A stretch of DNA of 61,742 nucleotides from Lachnospiraceae bacterium (GTDB taxonomy: Bacteria > Bacillota > Clostridia > Lachnospirales > Lachnospiraceae): contig JAILKT010000108.1 in NCBI GenBank assembly GCA_024693545.1, forward strand, positions 1 to 61,742, in the 5' to 3' direction. A program made the position numbers and the translations under genes. This document shows positions 8,330 through 17,649 of the stretch, in pieces (position 1 is the stretch's first letter; the number at the start of each line of letters is the position of its first letter). The notes beneath the pieces are model-generated. The model was not told the origin of the DNA. It saw only the letters and a list, made by a program, of their open reading frames with translations, and did no database searches.

Positions 8330-9225
8330 ATCATGTTTTCCGCCTCGTTCTCCGTGAGTCCGAGTGACATAAGCTTTGTAAGCTGTTCACCGGCGATCTT
8401 TCCGATGGCTGCCTCATGGATAAGGGTGGCATCAACATGGTTGGCATTGATCTCGGGAATTGCACCGACCTGTCCTTCGTCCATGATAATGCCGTCACAT
8501 TCGGAATGACCGTGGCAGCGGTTGTTGCCGTTTATGTTGGAGCGGAAGAGCTGCGTTGACTTGTCGCGGGCAACAGACCTTGAGATAAGCCTCGAGCTTG
8601 AGCCTTCACCGTTAAGGTCAACGGTAAAATCTGTCTCGGCATGCTGTCTGCCGTGAGTCATTATCTTTTCCTTGATGACCAGAGTCGCACCGTCCTCGAT
8701 CGTGGCGATCGACTTGCGAAGAGTAGAATCAACGCCCTTTATCTGAACCGAATCCATGTCGAGGAGACTGTCCTTTTTGAGATGGATAATGGTGGTGGGA
8801 TTAAGGACTCTTTCGCCGTTACCGTCACCTTCACCGTAATGCTTCTCAACATATCGAACCTTGGAACGTTCACCTACATCGAAGGTGTGCACACCGTCAT
8901 GCTGCGAGAGCTGGTCTCCGCAGTTGTGGATGCCGCAGCCTGCGATGATCGTGACATCACAGTCTTTACCGATATGGAAATCGTTATAAACGACCTCTGT
9001 AAGACCGGTCTCACTGATGATGACGGGCATATGCATGCTTTCGTGCTTGGTGCCGTCTTTTATGTAGATATCAATGCCGGGCTTGTCTGTTTTTTTCTCA
9101 ATGATTATGTTAGCGGATGATCTCATATCAACACTCTGTCCGTTAGCGCGGAGGGTGTAGGCTCCGTCCGGGACGGTGTGAAGGTCCGCAACTTCGGCGA
9201 TCAACCTTTTTTGAATGTCGTCCAT
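8308..9225 (-). CDS. smsB: SufB/SufD-like Fe-S scaffold (SmsB type)
   Basis: SufB/SufD family scaffold subunit of an iron-sulfur cluster assembly system; cytoplasmic, working with its ATPase SmsC. The beta-helix region carries family-like segments including GCGIHNCGDQ, HGRQHAETD, SVARDKS and GHSECDGIIM, then AIPEINAN and HEAAIGKI, which match the end of the SufBD core. At 305 residues it is much shorter than classical SufB (about 470), matching the compact two-gene SMS (minimal SUF) systems described in archaea and anaerobic bacteria. No second SufB/D gene, cysteine desulfurase or SufU is adjacent, which also fits SMS. AAGGAG lies upstream. Translated 49 bp after smsC in the same operon. The 3' end is tandemly duplicated. 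Confidence 0.88.
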   Translation of the reverse strand: MDDIQKRLIAEVADLHTVPDGAYTLRANGQSVDMRSSANIIIEKKTDKPGIDIYIKDGTKHESMHMPVIISETGLTEVVYNDFHIGKDCDVTIIAGCGIHNCGDQLSQHDGVHTFDVGERSKVRYVEKHYGEGDGNGERVLNPTTIIHLKKDSLLDMDSVQIKGVDSTLRKSIATIEDGATLVIKEKIMTHGRQHAETDFTVDLNGEGSSSRLISRSVARDKSTQLFRSNINGNNRCHGHSECDGIIMDEGQVGAIPEINANHVDATLIHEAAIGKIAGEQLTKLMSLGLTENEAENMIINGFLK

Positions 9226-9274
9226 TTATTTAATTGCTCCTTGTGTTTAATCGTATAAAGTCTGTCGGCCGCAG

Positions 9275-10000
9275 TTATTGAGCTGATGCGGTGATACGGC
9301 AGCCCATGGTCAGGCCTTCGTATTCGGGCAGTATTTCTTCACGGCTTCCTTTCCCTTTCAGTTCTCCGTCTGCAATAAGGATAAGCTCGTCCGCTATGTT
9401 TATGATCCTTTCCTGATGTGAGATGATCAGGATCATCCCGTGAAGATCCGTATGAAGTTTCTCGAATTCCTTGATGAGGTTACTGAAACTCCAAAGATCG
9501 ATACCGGCTTCGGGTTCGTCGAAAAGTGTGATCTTTGTTTTGCGGGCAAGAGTCATAGCGATTTCTATACGTTTGAGCTCGCCGCCCGAAAGAGAAGCGT
9601 TTACCTCTCTGTCGATGTAATCACGGGCGCACAGACCGACACGTGCAAGATAGTCGCAGGCCTTGTCAAATGTGACGTCGCTGCCTGCCGCAAGAGAGAT
9701 CAGATCCCTGACCGTTATCCCTTTAAACCTGACGGGCTGCTGAAAAGCAAAGCTGATACCTGCTTTGGCACGATCTGTGACGTTCATATCGGTAATGTCT
9801 TTTCCGTCGAATATTATTTTACCTTCGGTGGGGCTGACTATTCCGGCTATTATTTTTGCGAGAGTTGATTTACCGCCGCCGTTAGGTCCGGTTACAACAT
9901 AGAATTTATCGTCAGATAATTCGAGTGAGATATTCTTCAGGATCTCTTTTGATCCGTCATCATCATTTACTGAATATGAAATGTTTTTTAGTTCAAGCAT
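9275..10000 (-). CDS. smsC: SufC-like ATPase of the Fe-S assembly system (SmsC)
   Basis: ABC-type ATPase that powers Fe-S cluster assembly on the SufB-like scaffold; soluble, not a transporter. Walker A is GPNGGGKST near residues 38-46, the Q-loop is AFQQP, the signature is SLSGGELKR, Walker B is ITLFDEPEAGIDLW, and the switch His is in IISHQER. The SGGE-K-R-E signature and EPEAGID are typical of SufC rather than of transporter ATPases. CGGAG precedes the ATG. It lies 36 bp downstream of the receiver-HPt gene and upstream of smsB on the same strand. A small GC hairpin without a T-tract sits in the 36-bp gap, so linkage with the regulator is uncertain. Confidence 0.92.
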   Translation of the reverse strand: MLELKNISYSVNDDDGSKEILKNISLELSDDKFYVVTGPNGGGKSTLAKIIAGIVSPTEGKIIFDGKDITDMNVTDRAKAGISFAFQQPVRFKGITVRDLISLAAGSDVTFDKACDYLARVGLCARDYIDREVNASLSGGELKRIEIAMTLARKTKITLFDEPEAGIDLWSFSNLIKEFEKLHTDLHGMILIISHQERIINIADELILIADGELKGKGSREEILPEYEGLTMGCRITASAQ

Positions 10001-10036
10001 CAGAGCTCCGATCCGAACCGTACAGCGGTTCTGTTG

Positions 10037-11089
10037 TTACTGTTTTATATAATCGCTGATCTCGGTCAGCCATTCCTTTGCCAAGGCGGTATCTCCGTTA
10101 TCAAGAGCTTCTTTGGCGTGTGAAACGTATCTGATGAGCTTATCGCGGTCAATATCTTTTTCTTTGCGGGCCGGCACAGCAGCATGACTCCGGGTAAGTG
10201 AAGTGAGAACGCCCATATTATCGTCCGAACACTTCCACCCGTTTGCAGTCAGAAAATCCCGGGCTGAAACGCAAAGTTCATCCAGCTGTTTAAACAAAAG
10301 TGAAGTTCCCGCGGTGATGGCACCCAGTTTTTCCTCGTGACCGGAGGGAGAAAGCTCTTTTTTAAGGAGAATCTTTCCCAGTTCGTTCAGGTGTGCGGCA
10401 TCTTCGGAAAGCGCATAGGCCCCGATAATGGCAGCTTCACCTTTTATGCGATGGACCTCAACGCAGTATGTCTCATAGTCTTCACTCGAAAGCGCTTCGT
10501 CTATCCGTTTATGTTTGCCGGGGGTATCTTCCGTAAAGATCGTAAGCGTATCGAGAAATCCTTCGCGGTCAATATGCAGCATATCCTGCAGAGTATCGTC
10601 TGCAATACCGTTTATCCTCGGCAGAGAGGAAGCTGTGCCTGTGGACATATCCGAAGGAACGGAAACAGCGTCGGAACGTGAAAAATCGCTGCTGAGTGAA
10701 GTCCCGCACCACTTGTCTATCATGGCACAGACGTTGTCAAGCTTAAATGGCTTTAACAGAACATCGTTTATTCCGTTTTCTTTCATTCGCTTCTGCATCG
10801 ACGTATCGTCTTCGGCTGTAAGTGCGATGATCGGAAGGTTTTGATAATAATTGGGAGAGGTATGAATACCGCCCGACATGGAGCGGATAAGCCGGGTCGC
10901 CTCTATTCCGTTTATATCCGGCATGAGATAATCCATAAAAACAAGGTCGTAATCATGGTCCTTTACAGAACGAAGAGCCTCGCGGACATCCGAAAAAGTG
11001 TCTGCGTGACAATCTATTTTTGAGATCATCAGTTCGGTGAGCTTTAAATTAAGCTCGCTGTCATCAATTATCAAAAGCTGTAACGGCAT
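10037..11089 (-). CDS. Response-regulator receiver plus HPt phosphotransfer protein
   Basis: A cytoplasmic phosphorelay protein. An N-terminal receiver domain (residues about 1-130) has the acidic pair in LLIIDDSE, the phospho-acceptor Asp in LVFMDYLMPD, a Thr in ALTAED and a Lys in VLLKPF. After a Ser-rich linker, an HPt domain (about 170-290) carries HRIKGEA, matching the HxxKG phospho-histidine motif. No histidine kinase, DNA-binding or enzymatic output domain is present, so it must exchange phosphate with partners elsewhere; the kinase at 49.4 kb is one candidate but there is no direct evidence. The ATG at 11089 follows GAGG with five-base spacing and places the receiver at the usual N-terminus. 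A 36-bp gap separates it from smsC. Confidence 0.85.
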   Translation of the reverse strand: MPLQLLIIDDSELNLKLTELMISKIDCHADTFSDVREALRSVKDHDYDLVFMDYLMPDINGIEATRLIRSMSGGIHTSPNYYQNLPIIALTAEDDTSMQKRMKENGINDVLLKPFKLDNVCAMIDKWCGTSLSSDFSRSDAVSVPSDMSTGTASSLPRINGIADDTLQDMLHIDREGFLDTLTIFTEDTPGKHKRIDEALSSEDYETYCVEVHRIKGEAAIIGAYALSEDAAHLNELGKILLKKELSPSGHEEKLGAITAGTSLLFKQLDELCVSARDFLTANGWKCSDDNMGVLTSLTRSHAAVPARKEKDIDRDKLIRYVSHAKEALDNGDTALAKEWLTEISDYIKQ

Positions 11090-11260
11090 ATAATCCTCAC
11101 ATTTCAAATCCGGTCTATAGCAATACAATTTTACATCCCGAAAGATGCTGTAAAAACTCAGCAGTTATGCAAAAAACGGCTTCTTTATGCTTTGCTATAA
11201 TAGCATAGAACAGCGAGTCATGTCAATGTGATCGGGCCCCGGGAACCCTAACACGTGGCT

Positions 11261-11289
11261 TTACTATGAGAGATATGATATGGTATAAT
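11261..11289 (+). promoter_or_regulatory. Probable promoter of the cvpA-like/GH3/tmcAL operon
   Basis: A perfect TATAAT at 11284-11289 lies 17 bp after a weak TTACTA (11261-11266). The GTG start of the first gene follows 36 bp later. Confidence 0.5.
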
Positions 11290-11325
11290 TTCATTTATAA
11301 TTTGGATCTTTAAGAGGAAAAATAC

Positions 11326-12009
11326 GTGAACGTTACATTTATAATAATATTGCTGGGACTCATACTGCTGAGCTTATGGGGCTGGTTTTCCGGATTTATA
11401 AAGATGGTCTGTGTGCTTTGTTCATCGATCATCTGCTTTGTCCTTACACTTTTCCTTTCGCCGATAACTACCGGAATTCTTGTCGGATCGGAGCCTGTAT
11501 ATAAATTCTTTTATGAGAAAGTATCCGGCAATATCGATCTGCCCGATACAGATGTCAGTACAGCGCTCCAATTCTTTGACTCGATCGAAATTCCGGAAGC
11601 ATTCGAGGGAACACTGAGGGACGGGCTGAAGGATCTTGCGGAAGACACCGAAACAGCTAAGGACAGCGCCGGTAATTATATAAGGGACAGTATTACCGTT
11701 ATCATAATCAAAGTAGTGGCATTTATTATTACCTATATCATCGTTTCTATACTTGTCAGCCTCGTCTTTATGCTGTTTAAGGTGCTTTCGAGGCTTCCGG
11801 TTGTGAATATTGCCAATCGGTTGCTGGGAGTGATAGTCGGTCTGGCTCTCGGCATATTCCTTGTATGCGTGTTTATGTCTGTCGTGCTGTATCTGGCACC
11901 GGGAACATTCGGACAAGGGATCGCTGAGGATATCGATTCGAGCGCGATCCTCAAATATATAAGCGATCATAATTTTATTTTACCGTTTGTAAAGAACTAT
12001 CTTAAGTAA
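11326..12009 (+). CDS. CvpA-family membrane protein
   Basis: A membrane protein of 227 residues that fits the CvpA family in topology: two hydrophobic segments in the first 50 residues, a polar loop rich in Asp/Glu (about 50-115), then two or three hydrophobic segments with a short basic loop (RLPVVNIANRLLG) and a soluble C-terminus. The family is linked to colicin V production in enterobacteria and to membrane stress or secretion elsewhere, but its biochemical role is unknown. The start is a GTG with AAGAGG eight bases upstream. It leads a run with the GH3 gene 35 bp downstream. The family call rests on topology and on the LLGVIVGLALG stretch. Confidence 0.7.
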   Translation: MNVTFIIILLGLILLSLWGWFSGFIKMVCVLCSSIICFVLTLFLSPITTGILVGSEPVYKFFYEKVSGNIDLPDTDVSTALQFFDSIEIPEAFEGTLRDGLKDLAEDTETAKDSAGNYIRDSITVIIIKVVAFIITYIIVSILVSLVFMLFKVLSRLPVVNIANRLLGVIVGLALGIFLVCVFMSVVLYLAPGTFGQGIAEDIDSSAILKYISDHNFILPFVKNYLK

Positions 12010-12044
12010 AAAACGATCGACAAGAGCTTGAGAGGAGAAAACAT

Positions 12045-14525
12045 ATGACTTTACAGGAATTGATCGGACAGATGACGCTTGCCGAAAAGGCGATGTTTAC
12101 GGAAGGAGCCAATGCATGGGAGACACCGGCTCTCGACAGACTTTCGATACCTTCGATAAGAGTGGCGGACGGCCCCCACGGAGTAAGAAAGCAGAATGAT
12201 GCTGAGGATACTTCGCCTGAGGCGGCAGGAACGGTTACTTCGGTTTGTTTTCCGTCGGCATCTGCCCTTGCGGCTTCATTTAACAGAGGTGTTTTTGCAG
12301 TGCTCGGAGAAACACTTGCAAAGGAATGTCGTGCGCTTGATGTTGATATTATCCTCGGACCTGCCATAAACATAAAGAGATCGCCGCTTTGCGGACGTAA
12401 TTTCGAGTATGTCAGTGAAGATCCGTATCTTACGGGAGAACTCGCAAGCGCCTATGTAAAGGGCGTTCAGCGTCATAATGTGGGCGTGAGCGTAAAGCAT
12501 TTTGCTGCCAACAATCAGGAAAAACGCAGAATGACGATCAGCGCGGTCATGGACGAAAGAACACTCAGAGAGATATATCTCAGCGCTTTTGAGGCCGTTG
12601 TTAAGCAGGCGGATCCCGATTCGCTCATGTGCTCGTATAACGGTATAAACGGCGTATTCAGCAGTCAGAATAAAAAGCTTCTTAAAGATATACTCAGAGA
12701 TGAATGGGGATATAAGGGCTTTGTTATGTCGGATTGGGGTGCCGTTCACGAAAGACCTCTGGGAGTGGCTGCGGGACTCGATCTCGGAATGCCCGGCAGC
12801 GGCGGTTCTGATGCAAAAAGCGTTGAACAGGCGGTGCTTGACGGTACTTTGGACGAAGCACTTCTTGATGAAGCAGTTGCCAATATCCTTAAGAAAGTAG
12901 ATAAATATAAGGGCATACCGCTCCTTCATGAAACAGTCGAAAACGCTGATGCAACAAGCGGGACGAATGCATCCGAAGAAAAAGTTAATTCACAATTTAA
13001 CAGGGCGGAAGACCATAAAACAGCACGTAAGATAGCAGGAGAATGTATGGTACTGCTCAAGAACGAAGGCCTTCTTCCTTTATCAACGTCGGAGAAGATA
13101 GTATTTATCGGTGAATATGCGCGTAAGCCGCGTTTCCAGGGAGCGGGAAGTTCCCATATAGAAGCCTTCCGTGTCAGTTCCCCGCTGGCGGCAGCAAGAC
13201 ATTTTGCCGACGTCAAGTATAAAAAGGGATACGGACGAGATGACGAAAAGCTTGATGAGAAGCTTGCGGACGAAGCTGTAATGGCTGCAAGAAAAGCATC
13301 TGTAGCAGTCATTTTTGCGGGACTTCCTGATGAATATGAAAGCGAAGGCTTTGACAGAGACGGACTCGGACTCCCTGAAGCACAAAATGAGCTTATAGCA
13401 AGAATTTGCAAGGTTCAGCCCAATACGATAGTCTGCCTTCAAAACGGATCACCGGTGACGATGCCCTGGATAAATGATGTCAATGCGGTCCTTGAATGTT
13501 ATCTCGCCGGTGAAGCGAGCGGAGAGGCATGCGCTAAGATACTTTTCGGCAAGATCAATCCAAGCGGCAAGCTTGCCGAGACATTCCCCTTAAGGCTTTC
13601 GGATACACCTTGCCGCGAGAATTTCCCCGGAAATGCCAAGACGGTAGAGTATCGCGAAGCGATCTTTGTCGGGTACAGGTATTACGATAAGGTTTCGTCG
13701 AATGTTCTTTTCCCGTTCGGACACGGCCTTTCATATACAACATTTGTATACAGCGACCTGAAGATCAACAACAAGGTCGAAGAAGTAGAAATTAATTTTA
13801 AAATTAAGAATTCGGGAAAAGTCGCAGGCGCTGAGGTTGTACAGCTCTATGTAGGAAAACCTGTCGGACAGGTTCACAGACCCGTAAGAGAGCTTAAAGG
13901 CTTTGAGAAGGTTTATCTTGAGCCGGATGAGGAACGTGAGATAACCATGATCCTTGATAAGAGAGCTTTTTCGTATTACAGCGCGGGCACAGGAGACTGG
14001 GCGACAGAACCCGGCAGTTATCACATAAGCGTTGGATCGTCAAGCCGCGACATCAGGCTTCGAGGTGTGGTAACTCTCGATACAAACGGCGGTGGGGTTA
14101 AGATGCATAAGGCTGACGAGCTCCCGACATATTTCTTCGGAGATCCGGCTGTCGTCAGTGATGAAGAATTCTCGACTCTTCTCTGCGCGCCTATTCCCGA
14201 ACCAAACTATCTTCCCGGTGAGAAATTTACTCTTTACAATTCACTTGAGGATGTTAAGAATACAAAGTTCGGAAAAATAGTTTACAGGCTTGTCAGGATT
14301 GCATGCAAGGGACATACCCTTCTCGGCAGTAAAAAGATGTTCGAGACGAACGTTCTTGAAACACAGATGAAGAATTTTCACACCTGGTCGGGGGGCAACG
14401 TTACCGAAGAAACCACTAAAGCACTTATCGGGCTGTTTAATAACGAAGATATAGAGAAGAATCTTAAGATTGTTGCTGCGGCAGGGATCGATCTCGTAAA
14501 GGGAAGGTTGATCAAAAAGAAATGA
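12045..14525 (+). CDS. Glycoside hydrolase family 3 beta-glucosidase
   Basis: An 826-residue GH3 enzyme that releases terminal sugars from beta-linked glycosides. There is no signal peptide, so it is probably cytoplasmic and acts on imported oligosaccharides. The N-terminal barrel shows VADGPHGVRKQ, FGRNFEY-like CGRNFEYVSEDP, KHFAANNQE and the nucleophile region MSDWGAVHE, with the catalytic Asp at about residue 230. The second alpha/beta domain follows, with EYESEGFDRDG, then a fibronectin-III-like domain (PFGHGLSYTTF to VTLDTNGG). A further tail of about 130 residues (from about 690) follows, unusual for compact GH3 enzymes and without a motif I recognise. It overlaps tmcAL by four bases (ATGA), implying translational coupling. 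Substrate specificity cannot be read from sequence. Confidence 0.92.
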   Translation: MTLQELIGQMTLAEKAMFTEGANAWETPALDRLSIPSIRVADGPHGVRKQNDAEDTSPEAAGTVTSVCFPSASALAASFNRGVFAVLGETLAKECRALDVDIILGPAINIKRSPLCGRNFEYVSEDPYLTGELASAYVKGVQRHNVGVSVKHFAANNQEKRRMTISAVMDERTLREIYLSAFEAVVKQADPDSLMCSYNGINGVFSSQNKKLLKDILRDEWGYKGFVMSDWGAVHERPLGVAAGLDLGMPGSGGSDAKSVEQAVLDGTLDEALLDEAVANILKKVDKYKGIPLLHETVENADATSGTNASEEKVNSQFNRAEDHKTARKIAGECMVLLKNEGLLPLSTSEKIVFIGEYARKPRFQGAGSSHIEAFRVSSPLAAARHFADVKYKKGYGRDDEKLDEKLADEAVMAARKASVAVIFAGLPDEYESEGFDRDGLGLPEAQNELIARICKVQPNTIVCLQNGSPVTMPWINDVNAVLECYLAGEASGEACAKILFGKINPSGKLAETFPLRLSDTPCRENFPGNAKTVEYREAIFVGYRYYDKVSSNVLFPFGHGLSYTTFVYSDLKINNKVEEVEINFKIKNSGKVAGAEVVQLYVGKPVGQVHRPVRELKGFEKVYLEPDEEREITMILDKRAFSYYSAGTGDWATEPGSYHISVGSSSRDIRLRGVVTLDTNGGGVKMHKADELPTYFFGDPAVVSDEEFSTLLCAPIPEPNYLPGEKFTLYNSLEDVKNTKFGKIVYRLVRIACKGHTLLGSKKMFETNVLETQMKNFHTWSGGNVTEETTKALIGLFNNEDIEKNLKIVAAAGIDLVKGRLIKKK

Positions 14526-15694
14526 GAGCTGTCGGTATAATAGCAGAATTCGATCCGTTCCATGACGGACATGCCTATCTTCTGCGTGAAGCTAAAAGAG
14601 TAACGGGAGCCGGGTATGTCGTTGTTGCCATGAGCGGGGACTTTGTACAGCGCGGTGAACCGGCTGTCTTTGACAAGTATGAACGGGCACGTTCGGCGGT
14701 TATGGGCGGGGCTGATGTGGTCTTTGAGATACCGACCGCTTACGCTACATCGGGAGCCAGGATCTTTTCGGAGGCCGGAATCAGACTGCTTGATTCGACC
14801 GGTGTTGTCGATTCTGTTTGTTTCGGAAGCGAATGCGGCGATATGGAAAAACTGTATGAGGCTGCTGATCTGCTGGATAACGAGAGCGAAGAGTTTAAAG
14901 AAAGACTCGCCGAATTTCAAAAAGCAGGTGACTCTTATCCGAAGGCAAGGGAAAAAGCACTTATCGAAACAGGTGCCTCCGAAGAGCTCGTAACGCTTAT
15001 GAAGGAACCGAACAATATTCTCGGAATTCATTATATAAGCGCAATAAGAAACAGCGGGTCCGCTCTTAAGGCATATACGGTGAAAAGGATCGGTGCGGGA
15101 TATCATGATCAAAGCACGGGAAGTGAAGGCTTTGAAAGTGCCACGGGAATCAGAAACAAAATATTAAATGAAGGCTTAACAAATTACGGAAGATTTCCTT
15201 TATGTGCCGATGACTTTTCCCAAATACTATTCTCCAAGCTTTTGGAGACAACTCCGGAACAGCTTGCTTTGACTGCCGATGTCGATGAATCTTTTGCGAG
15301 AGCCGTACTTAAGTACAAAGAAAAAAGCATGTCGTTCGGATCGCTTGTTAAAGAAATTAAATCTAAAAATAATTTATACACGCAGGTGTGTCGGGCACTT
15401 ATGCATATAATCCTCGGAGTCAAAGAAGAAGTCCGCGGAAGTCTCGGTAATCTTCGTATACCTTATTTGAGACTCCTTGCGTTCAAAGAGAGTTCTTCTT
15501 CTCTGATCAGGGAAATGAGGGAACCGGCGGATGCACCGATAATTACCAAACCGGCGGATGCACCGTGCAGGGATGATGAGTTGTTTCGTCTTGATATAAA
15601 GGCGGCGTCTCTTTATAACGGCGCGGTATTTTCAAAGTATGGGGCAGTACTTGAAGAAGATATGAAACGCCGGCCCGAAATGGTACGTCTGTAA
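14522..15694 (+). CDS. tmcAL: tRNA(Met) cytidine acetate ligase (TmcAL/YlbM)
   Basis: Nucleotidyltransferase-fold enzyme that in Bacillus subtilis makes N4-acetylcytidine at the wobble base of elongator tRNA-Met from acetate and ATP. The N-terminus has the GIIAEFDPFHDGH signature (HDGH at residues 14-17), followed by VVVAMSGDFVQRGEPA, DKYERAR and PNNILGIHYI, all typical of the family. Length 390 is near normal. Its ATG overlaps the GH3 stop. A 27-bp in-frame tandem repeat encodes PADAP twice near residues 335-348, an insertion-like expansion in a surface region. The neighbouring ackA/pta pair handles acetate, a possible but unproven link. Confidence 0.9.
   Translation: MRAVGIIAEFDPFHDGHAYLLREAKRVTGAGYVVVAMSGDFVQRGEPAVFDKYERARSAVMGGADVVFEIPTAYATSGARIFSEAGIRLLDSTGVVDSVCFGSECGDMEKLYEAADLLDNESEEFKERLAEFQKAGDSYPKAREKALIETGASEELVTLMKEPNNILGIHYISAIRNSGSALKAYTVKRIGAGYHDQSTGSEGFESATGIRNKILNEGLTNYGRFPLCADDFSQILFSKLLETTPEQLALTADVDESFARAVLKYKEKSMSFGSLVKEIKSKNNLYTQVCRALMHIILGVKEEVRGSLGNLRIPYLRLLAFKESSSSLIREMREPADAPIITKPADAPCRDDELFRLDIKAASLYNGAVFSKYGAVLEEDMKRRPEMVRL
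15522..15565 (+). repeat. In-frame 27-bp tandem repeat inside tmcAL
   Basis: AACCGGCGGATGCACCG occurs at 15522-15538 and again at 15549-15565 (period 27 bp, 9 codons), encoding PADAP twice. Confidence 0.85.
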
Positions 15695-15738
15695 CAGCGG
15701 AACAGGTCGTGTTACGAACATATAAGGGAGAATGAAAT

Positions 15739-16299
15739 ATGGGATTTGAAAATCTGTCAAAAGTCGGTAAACTCCACACTCTTTCCAGAGACAGCGTAGT
15801 GTGCCGCGAAGGAGAACCGGGGGAAACCGCGTACATTGTTCTTTCCGGTGCCGTTAAGGTTGTTCTTAACTCTTTTTCGGCGACACCGTGTGTTGTTTCA
15901 ACTCTTATGCCGGGCAGCTTTGTGGGGGAGATGTCTCTTTTTCTGAAGCATCAGAGGACGGCAACCGTTATTACGATCAATGATAACACAACCGTTCTTG
16001 AGGTCGGTATGGACAGCTTCAAGGATTATCTCAAAGAGGATGCCTCGACCTGTTTCAAATTGATGAAATCTCTGACAGGCAGGGTTGACGGGATGCTCGA
16101 AAAGGTCGGCAAGACAGATAAAAAATTCGAGTACAAGTTCAAGACCAACTCATATTTTCAGCTTGCACATCAGCTCTTTCAGTCTCAGTTCGCCAAGCTT
16201 GTGAATGATAATGCGGACGGAGCCATTGCTTTGATCACTTTTTTGTGTTCCTCGCTTAAGGAACTTAACGATAAATTTTTGGCAAACGAAAAACACTGA
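15739..16299 (+). CDS. Cyclic-nucleotide-binding domain protein without HTH
   Basis: A 186-residue protein with one cNMP-binding beta-barrel domain (residues about 8-120): REGEPGETAYIVLSG, then PGSFVGEMSLFLKHQRTATV, the analogue of the phosphate-binding cassette. The Crp/Fnr DNA-binding helix-turn-helix is absent. Instead, the C-terminal 60 residues are helical (YFQLAHQLFQSQFAKL) with no known motif. It may be a stand-alone sensor. A cassette Arg is present (QRTA), so ligand binding is possible. A GGGAG site precedes the ATG, and the gene lies 44 bp after tmcAL and 138 bp before ackA. Confidence 0.78.
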   Translation: MGFENLSKVGKLHTLSRDSVVCREGEPGETAYIVLSGAVKVVLNSFSATPCVVSTLMPGSFVGEMSLFLKHQRTATVITINDNTTVLEVGMDSFKDYLKEDASTCFKLMKSLTGRVDGMLEKVGKTDKKFEYKFKTNSYFQLAHQLFQSQFAKLVNDNADGAIALITFLCSSLKELNDKFLANEKH

Positions 16300-16437
16300 T
16301 GCAGTGCGTGACTTTTAATGTCTACTGTGCTATCATGTTTAGCAGTGTCTATATTCCGGACCGCAGGTGCGGGACGTGATTTTTAAGGCAATCTAGAAAA
16401 ATACAGTGTATTAATCAGGAGGCTACAAGGAGAGATT

Positions 16438-17649
16438 ATGAAGATACTTGTACTTAACGCGGGAAGTTCTTCCCTCAAATACCAGCTCATCGATATGGAG
16501 AGCGAGAAAGTACTTGCAAAAGGTAATTGCGACAGGATCGGAATCGAAGGTTCCTTTTGCAAGCATAAGAAAGACGGCGGCGAGGAAATCGTAAAGAGCC
16601 TGATTCTTAAGGATCACAAGGATGCTATCGAAGTGATCATGTCGATGCTTGTCGATAAGGAACAGGGTTGTATCAAATCGATGGACGAGATCGGTGCCGT
16701 TGGTCACAGAGTTGTTGCTTCGGGAGAATATTTTAAGGAACCCACACTCGTTACAGAAGAGTCGATCGAAAGACTTAAAAAGACATTCCCCCTCGGACCT
16801 CTTCATAATCCTGCAGCTTATACAGGTGTTATGGCTTGCCGTGAGGTTATGCCCTCAACGCCTATGGTGCTTGTTTTCGATACAAGCTTCCATCTTACAA
16901 TGCCCGAAGTGGCATATCTCTACAATATCAAATATGAGGATTACAAGCAGTACAGTGTAAGACGCTACGGTGCACACGGAACAAGCCACAAATTTGTTTC
17001 AGGCAAGGCAGCTGAGTATCTCGGAAAGGATCCCAAAGACCTTAATATCATCACCTGCCATCTCGGAAACGGATCCTCCATCAGTGCGGTTAAGGGTGGA
17101 AAGTGCGTTGATACTTCAATGGGCTTTACTCCTCTTGCAGGTGTCTGCATGGGTACACGTGCCGGCGACATCGATGCATCGGCAGTTCAGTTCCTTGCTA
17201 ACCAGAAGGGCATGGACATCAACCAGATCCTTACATACCTTAACAAAGAGTCGGGTCTTAAGGGACTTTCGGGCGGCTTCTCGGATTTCAGAGATCTTCG
17301 TGAAAATGTTGAAAAAGGCGGAGAGACAGGTCGCAGAGCCCAGCTTGCACTCGATAAATTCGCATATGACTGCAAGAAGTATGTAGGTGCATACATGGCA
17401 GTTCTCGGAAGAGTGGATTGTATCGTATTCACAGCCGGTATCAGTGAGTGGAACGGATTTATCATTAATCAGATACTTGAAGGTCTTGATGCTTACGGTA
17501 TCGAAGTTGATAAGGAGAAGAATACGGACAGCTGCAAGGTACCCGTAAAAGATATCACAGGCAAGAATTCAAAGGTTAAGATCCTTGTTATCCCCACAAA
17601 CGAAGAGCTTGTTATCGCCCGTGAGACGAAGGATGTCGTAACAAAATAA
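16438..17649 (+). CDS. ackA: Acetate kinase
   Basis: Converts acetyl phosphate and ADP to acetate and ATP, the substrate-level phosphorylation step of acetate fermentation. Signatures include LNAGSSSLKYQL at the N-terminus, GHRVVASGE, the active-site FDTSFH, RYGAHGTSH, CHLGNGSS and GTRAGDID. Length 403 is normal. It precedes pta by 148 bp on the same strand, forming the classical pathway pair in reverse of the common pta-ackA order. AAGGAG lies shortly upstream. Confidence 0.97.
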   Translation: MKILVLNAGSSSLKYQLIDMESEKVLAKGNCDRIGIEGSFCKHKKDGGEEIVKSLILKDHKDAIEVIMSMLVDKEQGCIKSMDEIGAVGHRVVASGEYFKEPTLVTEESIERLKKTFPLGPLHNPAAYTGVMACREVMPSTPMVLVFDTSFHLTMPEVAYLYNIKYEDYKQYSVRRYGAHGTSHKFVSGKAAEYLGKDPKDLNIITCHLGNGSSISAVKGGKCVDTSMGFTPLAGVCMGTRAGDIDASAVQFLANQKGMDINQILTYLNKESGLKGLSGGFSDFRDLRENVEKGGETGRRAQLALDKFAYDCKKYVGAYMAVLGRVDCIVFTAGISEWNGFIINQILEGLDAYGIEVDKEKNTDSCKVPVKDITGKNSKVKILVIPTNEELVIARETKDVVTK

